Of a DNA stretch of 44,617 bases, positions 1 to 8,679 are shown piece after piece. The notes under the pieces were generated by a model, which saw only the letters and a list, made by a program, of their open reading frames with translations, searched no databases and had not been told where the DNA came from. The position numbers were made by a program, and so were the translations under genes. Source of the DNA: Thermoplasmata archaeon (GTDB lineage: Archaea > Thermoplasmatota > Thermoplasmata > Methanomassiliicoccales > Methanomethylophilaceae); NCBI GenBank assembly GCA_015063235.1, contig SUSW01000006.1, positions 1 through 44,617 on the forward strand, in the 5' to 3' direction. The number at the start of each line of letters is the position of its first letter. The first letter of the stretch is position 1.

Positions 1-772
1 CGAGTGTCCTTGCGGATCCGATTGCACGGGTGACTGCAGAGTAGGTCCTCTGGACATCCTGGTCGAGCATTCCTCCTGCCATGAACATCGAGGTGTTTGC
101 TCCGGAACAGTTGGTGTCTCCTCCTGCTACGACTTTGTTCTTCTTAGCAATGTTGACGAACTCTTTCCATACGTATTCCATATCGATGGATCCGAGGTAT
201 CCGATTCCGAAGAGGAATGCAACAATGTCTCCATTGGTTGTTGCGTAGTCTCCGATCTCCTTTCCTCCGAGTGTCTCACATGAGAGGACATCTGCTCCGT
301 TCTCACAAGCGACCTCTGCACACTGGAACAGGTGCTCGGGGTAGCTGTGCTTTCCGCCCATACCGGGCCTGTATCCCTCTTCTGCCTCACGCTGGTCGGG
401 GATTGTCTGCCTTACTGCACAGTTGATTCCATATTCCTCGTGGAATTTCTCACAGATCGCTCTCTGTCCCTCTACGACGGGTGTTGACATCTTGGGGTCT
501 CCCATCTGAGAGATCCACTCTGTCTCCAGCTGGACATCGGGGAATCCGAGTGTTACGCACCTGTTGAGAACATCCTTGGAGATGTAGTCGACGTACTCTT
601 TCCTGAGTTTCTCGGGTGATGCCTCAGATCCGGGCCTGGGTCCGTAGTTGAGCTCAGGGATAACCCTGCCGGCTCCGACCTTAATTCCGAATCCGTAGGA
701 TACGGGCTCCTTTGCGTGTCCGAATACCATCTCATCCGCACTGCTGTATGCCATCTTTGTGTACTTTGCCAT
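1..772 (-). CDS. mtaB: Methanol:corrinoid methyltransferase MtaB, C-terminus beyond the window
   Basis: MtaB is the zinc enzyme that moves the methyl group of methanol to the cobalt of the corrinoid on MtaC, in the cytoplasm, as the first step of methanol methanogenesis. The frame is open from an ATG at 772 to the left edge (257 codons), so the C-terminal part is missing. The N-terminus reads MAKYTKMAYSSADEMVFG, followed by a GAGRVIPELNYGPRPG segment typical of MtaB. Residues fitting the family's zinc ligands are the Glu in the SCETLGGKE segment and the Cys in GGDTNCSG; the third ligand would lie outside the window. The gene starts 5 bases after the mtaC stop, so the two form one mtaCB operon, the usual order. 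No in-frame TAG was seen, as expected since MtaB lacks pyrrolysine. Confidence 0.93.
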   Translation of the reverse strand, partial: MAKYTKMAYSSADEMVFGHAKEPVSYGFGIKVGAGRVIPELNYGPRPGSEASPEKLRKEYVDYISKDVLNRCVTLGFPDVQLETEWISQMGDPKMSTPVVEGQRAICEKFHEEYGINCAVRQTIPDQREAEEGYRPGMGGKHSYPEHLFQCAEVACENGADVLSCETLGGKEIGDYATTNGDIVAFLFGIGYLGSIDMEYVWKEFVNIAKKNKVVAGGDTNCSGANTSMFMAGGMLDQDVQRTYSAVTRAIGSARTL

Positions 773-777
773 TGTAA

Positions 778-1557
778 TCACGCTCCTACTATGTGGTCCC
801 ACTCGTCCCTGATCTTCTTCCAGTCGTATCCTTCGAGGACTTTGTCCGCGATCGGGGGTGTCTGAGGTGCCTTCTCTGAGTAGATACCGAGATCGAAGGA
901 CTCTGCGAAGTCCCTGTTAACTGCTCCTCCAGCTGCCATGAACGGGATGTTGATTCCTGCTGCGACGAGCTTGCTTGCTGCGCGCGGGAATGCGGTCATG
1001 GTTGTGGTCATCAGAGCGGTTCCGGTTACCATGAAGGGCTTGACTTCCTTCACCTTGGCGACGACATCGTCAACTGCGACATCCTTACCCATGTCGACAA
1101 CTGTGTATCCGGATGACCTCATCATAACGGCTGCAATGTTCTTTCCAATGTCGTGGGGGTCTCCCTCGGCTGCGTGCATGACAACAGTTCCCTTTGTGGA
1201 CCTTCCACCGGGGATCTGCTTCTCTGCGAGAGCGATTCCGATCTCCATTGTCTTTGCTGCCATCATGATCTCGGGCAGATAGTAGATGTGTTCTGCGTAC
1301 AATTTGGCAACGCACTCCATTCCAACGACGAGTCCGTTGTTGATGATATCCAAAGCGTCTTTGGTTTTCAGCGCCTCTGCTGTTGCGGGTCCAACGTCCT
1401 TGAACTTCATGTACAGGACGCACTCTGCGACCTTGTACAGGACGGGGTCTTTCGGAAGCATTGTCTTTGCAACTGCCTCGGGTGTTGTTTCATTCTGACC
1501 CTCGACGTCGTAACGCCTGAGGATCTTGCTGAAATCCACTTTCGAATAATCAATCAT
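778..1557 (-). CDS. mtaC: Methanol corrinoid protein MtaC
   Basis: This 259-residue protein carries the cobamide that shuttles the methyl group from MtaB to the CoM methyltransferase MtaA. An N-terminal helical cap (about residues 1-120) precedes a B12-binding Rossmann domain. The base-off motif EGDPHDIGKN is at residues 131-140, with His135 as the expected lower cobalt ligand. A GTALMTTTM stretch and a later GGAVN loop match the rest of the corrinoid site. The ATG at 1557 is preceded by an AAAGGAGG ribosome-binding site. It is the first gene of mtaCB and is transcribed away from ramA through a shared 259-base upstream region. Length and motifs are normal for the family. MtbC/MttC-type corrinoid proteins are related, but the adjacent mtaB settles the identity. 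Confidence 0.95.
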   Translation of the reverse strand: MIDYSKVDFSKILRRYDVEGQNETTPEAVAKTMLPKDPVLYKVAECVLYMKFKDVGPATAEALKTKDALDIINNGLVVGMECVAKLYAEHIYYLPEIMMAAKTMEIGIALAEKQIPGGRSTKGTVVMHAAEGDPHDIGKNIAAVMMRSSGYTVVDMGKDVAVDDVVAKVKEVKPFMVTGTALMTTTMTAFPRAASKLVAAGINIPFMAAGGAVNRDFAESFDLGIYSEKAPQTPPIADKVLEGYDWKKIRDEWDHIVGA

Positions 1558-1667
1558 TCGTGTTTCCTCCTTTGCTTTCGGTGACAGTTTCCCACCACCT
1601 ACTGTGAGTGATATTGAATCATTGACTATTTATTTGGTTGGATGGATGGATGCATTGTCCAAGCAAG

Positions 1668-1676
1668 TATATAAAT
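1668..1676 (-). promoter_or_regulatory. Probable TATA box of mtaCB
   Basis: Read on the minus strand the bases are ATTTATATA, a good archaeal TATA box about 110 bases before the mtaC start, which leaves a leader of roughly 80 bases. A second AT-rich block at 1685-1710 on the other side could serve the divergent ramA. No operator is evident between them. Confidence 0.5.
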
Positions 1677-1816
1677 GCGGGATACTTATATTATATATTA
1701 TAACGTATACAATACTGTTTAGTCAATAAAATTAAATGATTTGTCAACAAAGTTATTGGTAAGTTTTTCAAACAATTTTTATGCCTAGAGACAGTTCCCC
1801 AAAACAGGAAGATAAG

Positions 1817-3433
1817 ATGGCTTACGGTATTTCTTTAGATATCGGTACCAGCGGTACCAGAGGCCATGCGGTTGACCTGTCGAATGGGAAGATCCTTTCG
1901 ACATCGGTCACCGAATGCCACCCGCTGCCCGGCGCGAACATCATGGACCACCTAACGTTCTGCATCAACGCAGGGACGGAAACGGCCCACAAGATCCTCA
2001 TAGATACGGTCAACAAGCTAATCGCAACACTCGGCATCGACCTGAAGCAGGTCGAGAGGGTCAGCATCTGCGGTAACCCCATACAGCTATCCCTGTTCCA
2101 GGGGATACCTGTAGATGATCTCGCATTCGCGGGAGAGAACGCCCACAAGGCGAGAGGCATCGTGGATCAGAAGAGGGATGCGGGAGTTTTCTCGGCGGTG
2201 GATGTCGGATTGAACGTCAAGGACGGATGCGAACTGTGCGTCCCTCCTGCGATCAGGCACGAGATCGGAGCCGATGCGTTGGCCATGATGTACAAGAGCG
2301 GTTTCCTCGAGCAGAAGGAGAACTGCCTCGTAACGGATTACGGTACCAACGCTGAGATGGCATTGAAGATAGGGGACGACATCTACACGGGATCCGCAGC
2401 TGCGGGACCTGCAATGGAAGGTCAGTCCATCAAATGCGGAATGCTCGCAGGGCCCGGAGCCATATCGGATCTCGAGTATGACTTCCAATACATCTGTAAG
2501 GTACTCAACGACGACATCATCCCCGAGAACGGCGCCAGGGTCGACTTGGCGCTCGAGACCGTAACCGACGAGGGGCCCATGTCCGGTAAGGCCACGGGAA
2601 TCACCGGAACCGGAGTCGTCGCTGCCGTGTCCGCGGTCATGTCGAGCCACCTCTGGAGGAAGGGAAAGCTCACGACCTCCGACGGACTGCTCCATCTCCA
2701 GGACGGAGTGTACATCGACTCGCACGACATCTCCGAGGCTATGAAGGCCATCGGAGCTATGAGGGCCGGACACTTCACACTGCTCGAGCATGCAGGCATC
2801 AAGTTCGACGAACTCGACATCATGTACATGGCCGGAGCATCCGGAACATACGTCGATGCGGAGAAGGCAAGGGAAGTGGGACTGCTTCCGCCTTCCTGCA
2901 ACACGATCTACCAGTACGGGAACACCTCTCTGGCCATGGCGACAGACATTCTCAGGAACCCCGAGCTCCTCGACGAGCTCCAAGATATCGCCAACGGCAT
3001 CAGGGCCAACCATATCATGTTCGCCGGAGACAAAATCTTCGAGCAGATCTACACCCAAGAGCTCGCAGTGTGCGACGAGGGTATGAGCATGGAGATGTAC
3101 AACAGGAACAACGCCCTTGTCGGCATCCAGGAGCTCCCCAAGCCCAGAGGAAAACCCACCATCCACAGGATGGTGCAGCGTGACATCCCCGATCTGGGAG
3201 AGAGGGGACTGTACATCTTGCACGACATAGGAACCGAGCTCCGCGGATACATGGACGGATGCATCGGATGCAAGAAGTGCGAGCAGGAGTGCCCCGAGCA
3301 TGCGCTCACGGTCCAGGATGACAACGAGATCGTAGTCAAGACCAAGAACTGCCTCGGAACTGCATGCTACAGATGCCAGTTCAGCTGTCCGAAGAAGGTA
3401 TATAAGTACGACAACCTCAAGCTTACATTCTGA
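1817..3433 (+). CDS. ramA: RamA-type reductive activator of corrinoid methyltransferases
   Basis: RamA-type proteins use ATP to reduce inactive Co(II) corrinoid proteins back to the methyl-accepting Co(I) state. The 538-residue length fits. The N-terminus (YGISLDIGTSGTRGHAVDL) has the ASKHA-like phosphate loop; middle motifs include VTDYGTNAEMAL and AGASGTYVD. The C-terminus holds two [4Fe-4S] motifs, CIGCKKCEQECP near residues 480-492 and CLGTACYRCQFSCP near 515-530. An in-frame ATG exists at 1781, but the one at 1817 follows a GGAAG site and begins right at the conserved domain, so it is preferred. It is divergent from mtaCB, so MtaC is the likely client, although RamA homologues can act on several corrinoid proteins. 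The CobW-like GTPase gene begins 9 bases downstream. Confidence 0.9.
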   Translation: MAYGISLDIGTSGTRGHAVDLSNGKILSTSVTECHPLPGANIMDHLTFCINAGTETAHKILIDTVNKLIATLGIDLKQVERVSICGNPIQLSLFQGIPVDDLAFAGENAHKARGIVDQKRDAGVFSAVDVGLNVKDGCELCVPPAIRHEIGADALAMMYKSGFLEQKENCLVTDYGTNAEMALKIGDDIYTGSAAAGPAMEGQSIKCGMLAGPGAISDLEYDFQYICKVLNDDIIPENGARVDLALETVTDEGPMSGKATGITGTGVVAAVSAVMSSHLWRKGKLTTSDGLLHLQDGVYIDSHDISEAMKAIGAMRAGHFTLLEHAGIKFDELDIMYMAGASGTYVDAEKAREVGLLPPSCNTIYQYGNTSLAMATDILRNPELLDELQDIANGIRANHIMFAGDKIFEQIYTQELAVCDEGMSMEMYNRNNALVGIQELPKPRGKPTIHRMVQRDIPDLGERGLYILHDIGTELRGYMDGCIGCKKCEQECPEHALTVQDDNEIVVKTKNCLGTACYRCQFSCPKKVYKYDNLKLTF

Positions 3434-3442
3434 GATGATAGA

Positions 3443-4039
3443 ATGGACGTGCTGATAATCGGAGGATTCCTGGGAAGCGGAAAGACCACCATGCTGCTGA
3501 GCCTGGCGAAGGTCTTCACCGACAGGAAGCTGAAGACCGCGATCATAGTGAACGAATCAGGAGAGGTCGGAGTCGACGGTGCCACCATCAAGGCCGAGGG
3601 ATACAGCGCGACGGAGCTGCCGGAGGGATGCATATGCTGCACCCTGGTCGGTACCCTCCAGGCTGCCCTCAGGAACATCAAGAGGGACATCGACCCCGAT
3701 ATGCTCATCATCGAACCGACAGGACTGGCGCTCCCCCACAAGGTGAAGAACTTCGTCCACACAGCGATGATCGACGAGGACTCCTGCAGGATAATCGGAC
3801 TTGCGGATGTGGAGAGGTTCGACCTCCTCATCGAGAAGAAGGAGGAGTTCTACAAGATGCAGATGTCCGCAGCTGACATCGTCCTGATCAACAAGATAGA
3901 TATCGCACAGCCCGGACAGGTCGAGCACATCACGGAATGGTTCAAGCAGAACTATCCTAAAAAGCCTGTCATCCCCGTATCGGCGAAGACTGGCGAGAAC
4001 ATGGATTGCGTGTACGAATTCGCTTTCAGCAAGGAATGA
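3443..4039 (+). CDS. CobW/HypB/UreG-family (G3E) GTPase
   Basis: G3E GTPases act as metal chaperones or as chaperones for metallocofactor loading. This 198-residue protein has the P-loop GFLGSGKTT at residues 8-16, the metal-binding GCICCT motif with Cys63, Cys65 and Cys66, an EPTG switch motif and the base-specificity motif NKID. It ends shortly after the GTPase domain and lacks the C-terminal domain of full-length CobW or YjiA. It lies 9 bases after ramA and is probably co-transcribed. By analogy with MeaB and other G3E proteins near B12 enzymes, a role in loading or repairing the corrinoid protein is plausible, but this is inference from position. A hairpin terminator follows directly. Confidence 0.85.
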   Translation: MDVLIIGGFLGSGKTTMLLSLAKVFTDRKLKTAIIVNESGEVGVDGATIKAEGYSATELPEGCICCTLVGTLQAALRNIKRDIDPDMLIIEPTGLALPHKVKNFVHTAMIDEDSCRIIGLADVERFDLLIEKKEEFYKMQMSAADIVLINKIDIAQPGQVEHITEWFKQNYPKKPVIPVSAKTGENMDCVYEFAFSKE

Positions 4040-4043
4040 AACA

Positions 4044-4075
4044 GACGGCCTTCGGGCCGTCGTCTTTCCCTTTTT
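4044..4075 (+). terminator. Hairpin terminator after ramA and the GTPase gene
   Basis: A perfect 7-bp stem GACGGCC/GGCCGTC with a TTCG loop (4044-4061) is followed by a pyrimidine run with five T. It lies between convergent genes and may serve the opposite strand too. Confidence 0.75.
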
Positions 4076-4085
4076 CATCCACAGA

Positions 4086-4472
4086 TCAGAACACGAACGG
4101 CGACGTTCCGAACCAGTAATACTTGAGGGATATCGCGATTATGGAGCCGAGGCATATCCCCATGAACACTCCGGCAGCTATGCTGTACTTCCTCATCGGT
4201 ATTATCAAAGGGAAGCACAGGAACAGGAACGAGAACCTCCAGAAGTATGTTATCGAGAAGCATATCGCCGCCGATGCGATCAATGCGACGTAGAACCATT
4301 TGTCCTTGAATATCAGGGAGACGAGATCCACCTGCTTCCTGGAAGGCATCTCCGAGAATCCGGAAACGTATTCCTTCTGCGGCGGTTCGCGCACAGCGTA
4401 ACCGCACTCGGGACAGTTGTACACGCCTTCTCCGTAATAGCATCCGCACCTTGGACAGAAGTCCTTCGCCAT
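4086..4472 (-). CDS. Zinc-ribbon membrane protein of unknown function
   Basis: This 128-residue protein begins with a zinc-ribbon (Cys6-x2-Cys9 and Cys20-x2-Cys23) followed by a short charged linker. Two or three hydrophobic segments then cover about residues 60-125. The layout, a cytoplasmic zinc finger tethered to the membrane, is common among archaeal proteins of unknown function. No ribosome-binding site is visible before the ATG at 4472. A TATA-like AT-rich stretch about 20 bases upstream suggests a leaderless transcript. It is convergent with the GTPase gene and lies downstream of cobN in the same direction with a 61-base gap, so it may have its own promoter. No function is assigned. 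Confidence 0.6.
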   Translation of the reverse strand: MAKDFCPRCGCYYGEGVYNCPECGYAVREPPQKEYVSGFSEMPSRKQVDLVSLIFKDKWFYVALIASAAICFSITYFWRFSFLFLCFPLIIPMRKYSIAAGVFMGICLGSIIAISLKYYWFGTSPFVF

Positions 4473-4533
4473 GGTCGTAATAGTTGATTAAGATATAGAT
4501 AAGGATGTCTGAAAGAATTTCAGATGTGTTGCA

Positions 4534-7500
4534 TCATCTGTCCTGCAGCTCCTCTATCCTCTCCTCCAGATCCATGAAGAGATCCTTCAGCTTCTCGATC
4601 GTCTCCGGCTTGGCATCCCACATACCTCTGTCGTAGGCTTCCATAAGGCGGTTGATCATCTCCATCATCGCATGGGGGTTGTTCTCCTCCATCCACTTCC
4701 TGGTATCCGGGTCGAAGAGATACTTCTCCGCTAGGCCTTCATACATCCAATCGTCGGCGATATCGGAGGTCGCATCCCACCCGAACGTGAACTCAGTGAG
4801 CTTCGCCACCTCGGCGACGCCTCTGAAGCCGTGGTTCTTCAGTCCGGAGATGTATTTCGGATTCAGGGCCTTGCTTCTATAGACGAACTGCAGCTCCTGC
4901 TTGGAATCCCTGATCTTCACCTTGTCCGGATCGGAGCCGTCACCCATGAACGACATGGCATCCTTGTTGCCGTAGGCCTTCACGAATGCGTTGAGTCCCC
5001 CAAGATAGGAATAGAAGTCATCCACGTCGAGCACATCGATCTCACGGTCCGGCACGTTCTTCACCGTCACACCCACTTTGCCGAACCTCTTGACGAACTG
5101 CTCCTTCATCGCAACGCCTGACAGTCCCCTTCCGTACCCGTAGCTTCCCCATTCGATGTACAGATCGGCCAGGTCCTGAACGGATTTCCAGTCACTGTTC
5201 TCTATCGCGTGATTGACGCCTGCTCCGTACGCTCCGGGCGGACATCCGAATATGCGGACGGAGTTCTTCTTCCTGGCCTCGTCGACGGTCATCCCGTTGG
5301 CCATGGATTCGACTATGTCCCTGCGCAGATTCGCTGCCAGGTAGTTATCGTTCTCATCCTCGTCCAGTTCGGCCACCATCTTCACGGCATCGTCTATCAG
5401 ATCGATGAGATTGGGGAAGGCGTCCCTGAACAGTCCGGTGATGCGCACAGTGACGTCTATCCTGGGCCTTCCCAGCTCGGATATCGGGATGACCTCCAAT
5501 CCGTTCACCTGGCCGTTCCTGCCCCATACCGGCCTGACCCCCATCAGCCAAAGAATGTATGCGACATCGTCGCCGTTGGTCTTTATCGTGTCAGTGGCCC
5601 ATATGATGAATCCCACTTCCTTGGGATATATCCCTTTGTCCTCGATATAACGCTGGATCATCTGATCCGCCATCTTCTTTCCGATCTCCCAGGATGCCCT
5701 GGGAGGGACGATGTCCGGATCTATGCCATAGTAGTTCCTTCCCATCGGGAGGATATGGGCGTTCCCCCTCATGGGTGCCCCGGAGGGCCCCGGCAGCACA
5801 TAGCCGCCGTCGCATGCGTGCATCATGTTGTCCATCTCGTCGGTCATCTTCATGACGTTCTTGGACACCTCGTCGCATACGTATTCGATCGCCTCCCTCA
5901 GGTCTTCGGTCATATTCAATCCTTTGACCGAATCTGCATCATATCCCGATTCCCTAAGATGGGCCAGCAGCTCCATCAGTTGTCCGTCGGTCCTGTCGAT
6001 TATGACGCTATTCAGTTCACCGCCGGTCATCGAGGATGGATTCTCCAGCATGGAATCCAGATCGTATCCCAGCGATGCGTAGTATGCTCCTCTCAACGAA
6101 GGTACATCCCCGTTCCTCAGCCTGGTCAGACCGTAGATCGTCTCGTCCAGCAGTTCGCCTTCGGGCGCCCTTCCCAATATGTGAAGACCGTCCCTGATGA
6201 GCGCATCCTTGATCTCCATGATGTAATCGTGGACATCCTCCAGATGCTCCTCGAACCCTTCCGCCGTTATATCCTCCGGAAGGCTCAGGTCCTTCAGCAT
6301 ATCCTGTCTGCGTACCGCTTCAAGGACCTCTCCGATGACTGCCTCCTTCCTGTCACCGGACAATGAGGCTTTGAACTTGAAGTACTCCTGCAAAGGAGCG
6401 TCTATGGCCTCGATATCGTCATAGCTGCCGGCGCGGGTCATCGTCGGGCACATATGCCCTATGAGGACGGCCTCGGACCTGCGCTTGCACTGCACCCCCT
6501 CTCCGGGATCGTCGATGATGTACGGATACACGTTTGGTATCCCGTCCAGCACCAGGTCGGGGAAGCATTTGGATGATAGACCATGGCTCTTCCCAGGCAG
6601 CCATTCCACCGTGCCGTGGGTTCCGATATGGAACACCACATTAGTTTTGAAATCATTCTTGAGCCATCTGTAGAACTCGATATACTGATGCGGACACGGT
6701 ATGACCGGATCATGATACACGGCCTCCATCTGCTCCGCCCAGCCTCTCAGAGGCTGGAAGCCGATGTAGATGTTGCCGTTGACTATCCCTGGGATGACGA
6801 ACTTGCCGTTGTCCACGGAGATCTTCCCGGGGGGCTTGCCCCAGCTCTCCTCGATGGTCCTGCGGTTGAATTCCGACAGCTTCTCGTACTCCTTTAAGTA
6901 ACACGAATTGTCGATTAGTGCTACTGCCTTGTCCCTTATGCGCTGCGAGGACGACCACTCCAGATCGTTGGTGATGTTGTCTATTATCTCTTTCACCAGC
7001 TCGGTGCCGTTCTCGGGGACGTGGTCCAATGTGTAACCTTCCTTGGCGAACCTCTTCAGCATGTCGCATACGCTCTCGATCGAATCCAATCCTGCGGCTC
7101 CGCCTATGCGGCCCGTATCCGGACGCGACTGATACATCAGGATGGCAATCTTCCTCTCCGAACGGGGTATGCTGGATATGACGGCCCAGTTCTTTATCAT
7201 CCTGCACAGATGGTCGATACGGTCATCCAGCGGGGTGTATTTCTTCATCTTCTTCCCGCCTTCACCGCTCGCTATCGGCACGGTGATTATCTGTCCGTCC
7301 AGCTCGGGCCAGATTACGCCCATGTTGAACTCGGATTTGCTCAGACCCTCTGCAGTCTCCTCGTAATCCGCATAATGGCCAGAGACCTGCATGACCTGCA
7401 TGACGGGAACGTCGGTCATGGTATGGAAGAAGTTCTGTTCATCCGGTGTATATATGCCGTAGCAGTCCCTTGAATTGTTTATCTGTGAGAACGAGGAGCA

Positions 7501-8262
7501 CATCGCAATAGCGTTAACTCTGCATTTGTCCCCGTCCATGAAGTATTTCTGAACAATCGCAGCGGTACCTGACTTACCGTCCATATTGTGGACCAGAGCG
7601 CTGAAGAACACTGGGATGACGTTCATCTCCAGCTCCTCCATCTTTCTGATCAGGCTGATGATGTGCATCTGATTGTCGTAGATCCATAGATTGGCAGTAT
7701 ACAATATCCCTATGGTCGGTCTTCCCGGGATCAGATGATCTAGGTATTCCTCCAATGTGATATCCCTGCTGAAATCGGGATGGAATATCCCGCTCTCCCT
7801 GGATGTCACGGGCTCCGGCACGCTGCCCTCCCCCGTCAGCTTATGGTTGAGCCAATGGAGGATCGAGACGTCGTTCTCCCTGTCGCGGTTGATGAGATAC
7901 GTCCTGAGAAGCAGGAATTCCTCATCGGTCCCTTTGAAATAATCCCTGTAGAGCAGGCCGACATCGGCGCTGGGAAGATGGATCATCACATATCCCTTGC
8001 ATTCCCTCAGCACCTCCTCGTACCTTTCGAACCTCTTCATCCTGGTAGGGTCGGCCATGCATCTTATGATGATGAGATCGGCCTCTTTGGACCTCAGGAC
8101 CAGTTCGTGATAAATCAGCGGATCGTCGTCCACCGCTTCGCCGTTGACATGGAACAGATCGACTGGATTCCCGGTTCTCTCCTGATACAGGTCGGTACCT
8201 GTCCTGAACGTGCTGGAATCCGAGCTCTGGATGGAGATGTAGACGACCTTGAGGGGAGTCAT
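4534..8262 (-). CDS. cobN: CobN/BchH-family metal chelatase large subunit
   Basis: CobN-type proteins are the tetrapyrrole-binding subunit of ATP-dependent chelatases: cobalt into hydrogenobyrinic acid diamide (CobN) or magnesium into protoporphyrin (BchH/ChlH). At 1242 residues the length is full. The diagnostic core HIGTHGTVEWLPGK is near residue 547, followed by a region that includes VYPYIIDDPGEG, and C-terminal segments such as IFGCPPGAYG and WATDTIKTNGDD are also present. The protein is cytoplasmic with no signal peptide. The AAA+ partner subunits (CobS/CobT or ChlI/ChlD) are not in this window. Cobamide synthesis for MtaC is the simplest role, but a chelatase for another tetrapyrrole cannot be excluded given the nitrogenase-like genes 10 kb away. 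The ATG at 8262 was chosen because homology begins there. Confidence 0.9.
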   Translation of the reverse strand: MTPLKVVYISIQSSDSSTFRTGTDLYQERTGNPVDLFHVNGEAVDDDPLIYHELVLRSKEADLIIIRCMADPTRMKRFERYEEVLRECKGYVMIHLPSADVGLLYRDYFKGTDEEFLLLRTYLINRDRENDVSILHWLNHKLTGEGSVPEPVTSRESGIFHPDFSRDITLEEYLDHLIPGRPTIGILYTANLWIYDNQMHIISLIRKMEELEMNVIPVFFSALVHNMDGKSGTAAIVQKYFMDGDKCRVNAIAMCSSFSQINNSRDCYGIYTPDEQNFFHTMTDVPVMQVMQVSGHYADYEETAEGLSKSEFNMGVIWPELDGQIITVPIASGEGGKKMKKYTPLDDRIDHLCRMIKNWAVISSIPRSERKIAILMYQSRPDTGRIGGAAGLDSIESVCDMLKRFAKEGYTLDHVPENGTELVKEIIDNITNDLEWSSSQRIRDKAVALIDNSCYLKEYEKLSEFNRRTIEESWGKPPGKISVDNGKFVIPGIVNGNIYIGFQPLRGWAEQMEAVYHDPVIPCPHQYIEFYRWLKNDFKTNVVFHIGTHGTVEWLPGKSHGLSSKCFPDLVLDGIPNVYPYIIDDPGEGVQCKRRSEAVLIGHMCPTMTRAGSYDDIEAIDAPLQEYFKFKASLSGDRKEAVIGEVLEAVRRQDMLKDLSLPEDITAEGFEEHLEDVHDYIMEIKDALIRDGLHILGRAPEGELLDETIYGLTRLRNGDVPSLRGAYYASLGYDLDSMLENPSSMTGGELNSVIIDRTDGQLMELLAHLRESGYDADSVKGLNMTEDLREAIEYVCDEVSKNVMKMTDEMDNMMHACDGGYVLPGPSGAPMRGNAHILPMGRNYYGIDPDIVPPRASWEIGKKMADQMIQRYIEDKGIYPKEVGFIIWATDTIKTNGDDVAYILWLMGVRPVWGRNGQVNGLEVIPISELGRPRIDVTVRITGLFRDAFPNLIDLIDDAVKMVAELDEDENDNYLAANLRRDIVESMANGMTVDEARKKNSVRIFGCPPGAYGAGVNHAIENSDWKSVQDLADLYIEWGSYGYGRGLSGVAMKEQFVKRFGKVGVTVKNVPDREIDVLDVDDFYSYLGGLNAFVKAYGNKDAMSFMGDGSDPDKVKIRDSKQELQFVYRSKALNPKYISGLKNHGFRGVAEVAKLTEFTFGWDATSDIADDWMYEGLAEKYLFDPDTRKWMEENNPHAMMEMINRLMEAYDRGMWDAKPETIEKLKDLFMDLEERIEELQDR

Positions 8263-8312
8263 TGGACGAGATATCCATTACGTCATTAATCAAACTATTG
8301 CGATTAGCATCT

Positions 8313-8332
8313 CCAAGTACTGCCTAACTTGG
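8313..8332. promoter_or_regulatory. Inverted repeat between cobN and the MNT gene
   Basis: CCAAGT and ACTTGG are separated by 8 bases in the divergent region. The repeat lies directly beside the MNT-gene TATA box (8334-8343) and about 50 bases before cobN, so it could be an operator for either gene. The arms are short and may be chance. Confidence 0.3.
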
Positions 8333-8333
8333 G

Positions 8334-8343
8334 TTTTATATAA
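8334..8343 (+). promoter_or_regulatory. TATA box of the MNT gene
   Basis: TTTTATATAA ends 21 bases before the ATG at 8365, the spacing expected for a leaderless archaeal transcript. Confidence 0.5.
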
Positions 8344-8364
8344 CAAACTGCCGATAATAATACT

Positions 8365-8679
8365 ATGTCATCCAGCAACGGAATGAATCAAAGGAACTTT
8401 ACGTTGGAAGAGATGGCAATATTAATACAACCGATTGCCGAACAATATAATGTGATTGGTGTTTCACTTTTTGGTTCCAGAGCCAGAGGCGATTTTGATG
8501 AGGATAGTGATTACGATCTGTTGATCGATGTCACGGATCAATTCAGTTATGGAGATTATGGTGCGTTCATCATTGACGTTTCTGATGCCCTGAAAACCAA
8601 CGTTGACGTTGTAACTCGCAGAAGCATAACAGGCGAATTCAAAAGAACAGTTTTGGAGGACGAAATCCATGTCTTCTAA
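8365..8679 (+). CDS. MNT-type minimal nucleotidyltransferase, antitoxin of a HEPN/MNT pair
   Basis: The 104-residue protein has the polymerase-beta-like nucleotidyltransferase signature GSRARG at residues 37-42, with the DYD metal-binding pair at residues 49-51 and a third acidic position near the VDVV strand. In HEPN/MNT modules this protein is the antitoxin; known members AMPylate the HEPN RNase toxin. Its reading frame overlaps the start of a HepT-like frame at 8669, the usual operon arrangement, but that partner is broken here. Base composition is richer in A and T than the neighbours and codon use is less biased, which suggests recent acquisition. All catalytic residues look present. Confidence 0.85.
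   Translation: MSSSNGMNQRNFTLEEMAILIQPIAEQYNVIGVSLFGSRARGDFDEDSDYDLLIDVTDQFSYGDYGAFIIDVSDALKTNVDVVTRRSITGEFKRTVLEDEIHVF

Noticed and set aside
1558-1816. Cobalamin riboswitch in front of mtaC or ramA
   Set aside because: No B12-box-like sequence or multi-stem structure was found; the region holds TATA boxes and AT-rich sequence only.
2087-3301. Long open antisense frame of 404 codons under ramA
   Set aside because: It lies wholly on the opposite strand of ramA, its translation has no recognisable domain, and the sense frame has conserved motifs throughout. Long antisense frames are common here because of codon bias.
5209-6366. Open frame of 385 codons antisense to cobN
   Set aside because: The translation is low-information and lacks motifs; cobN is continuous on the other strand.
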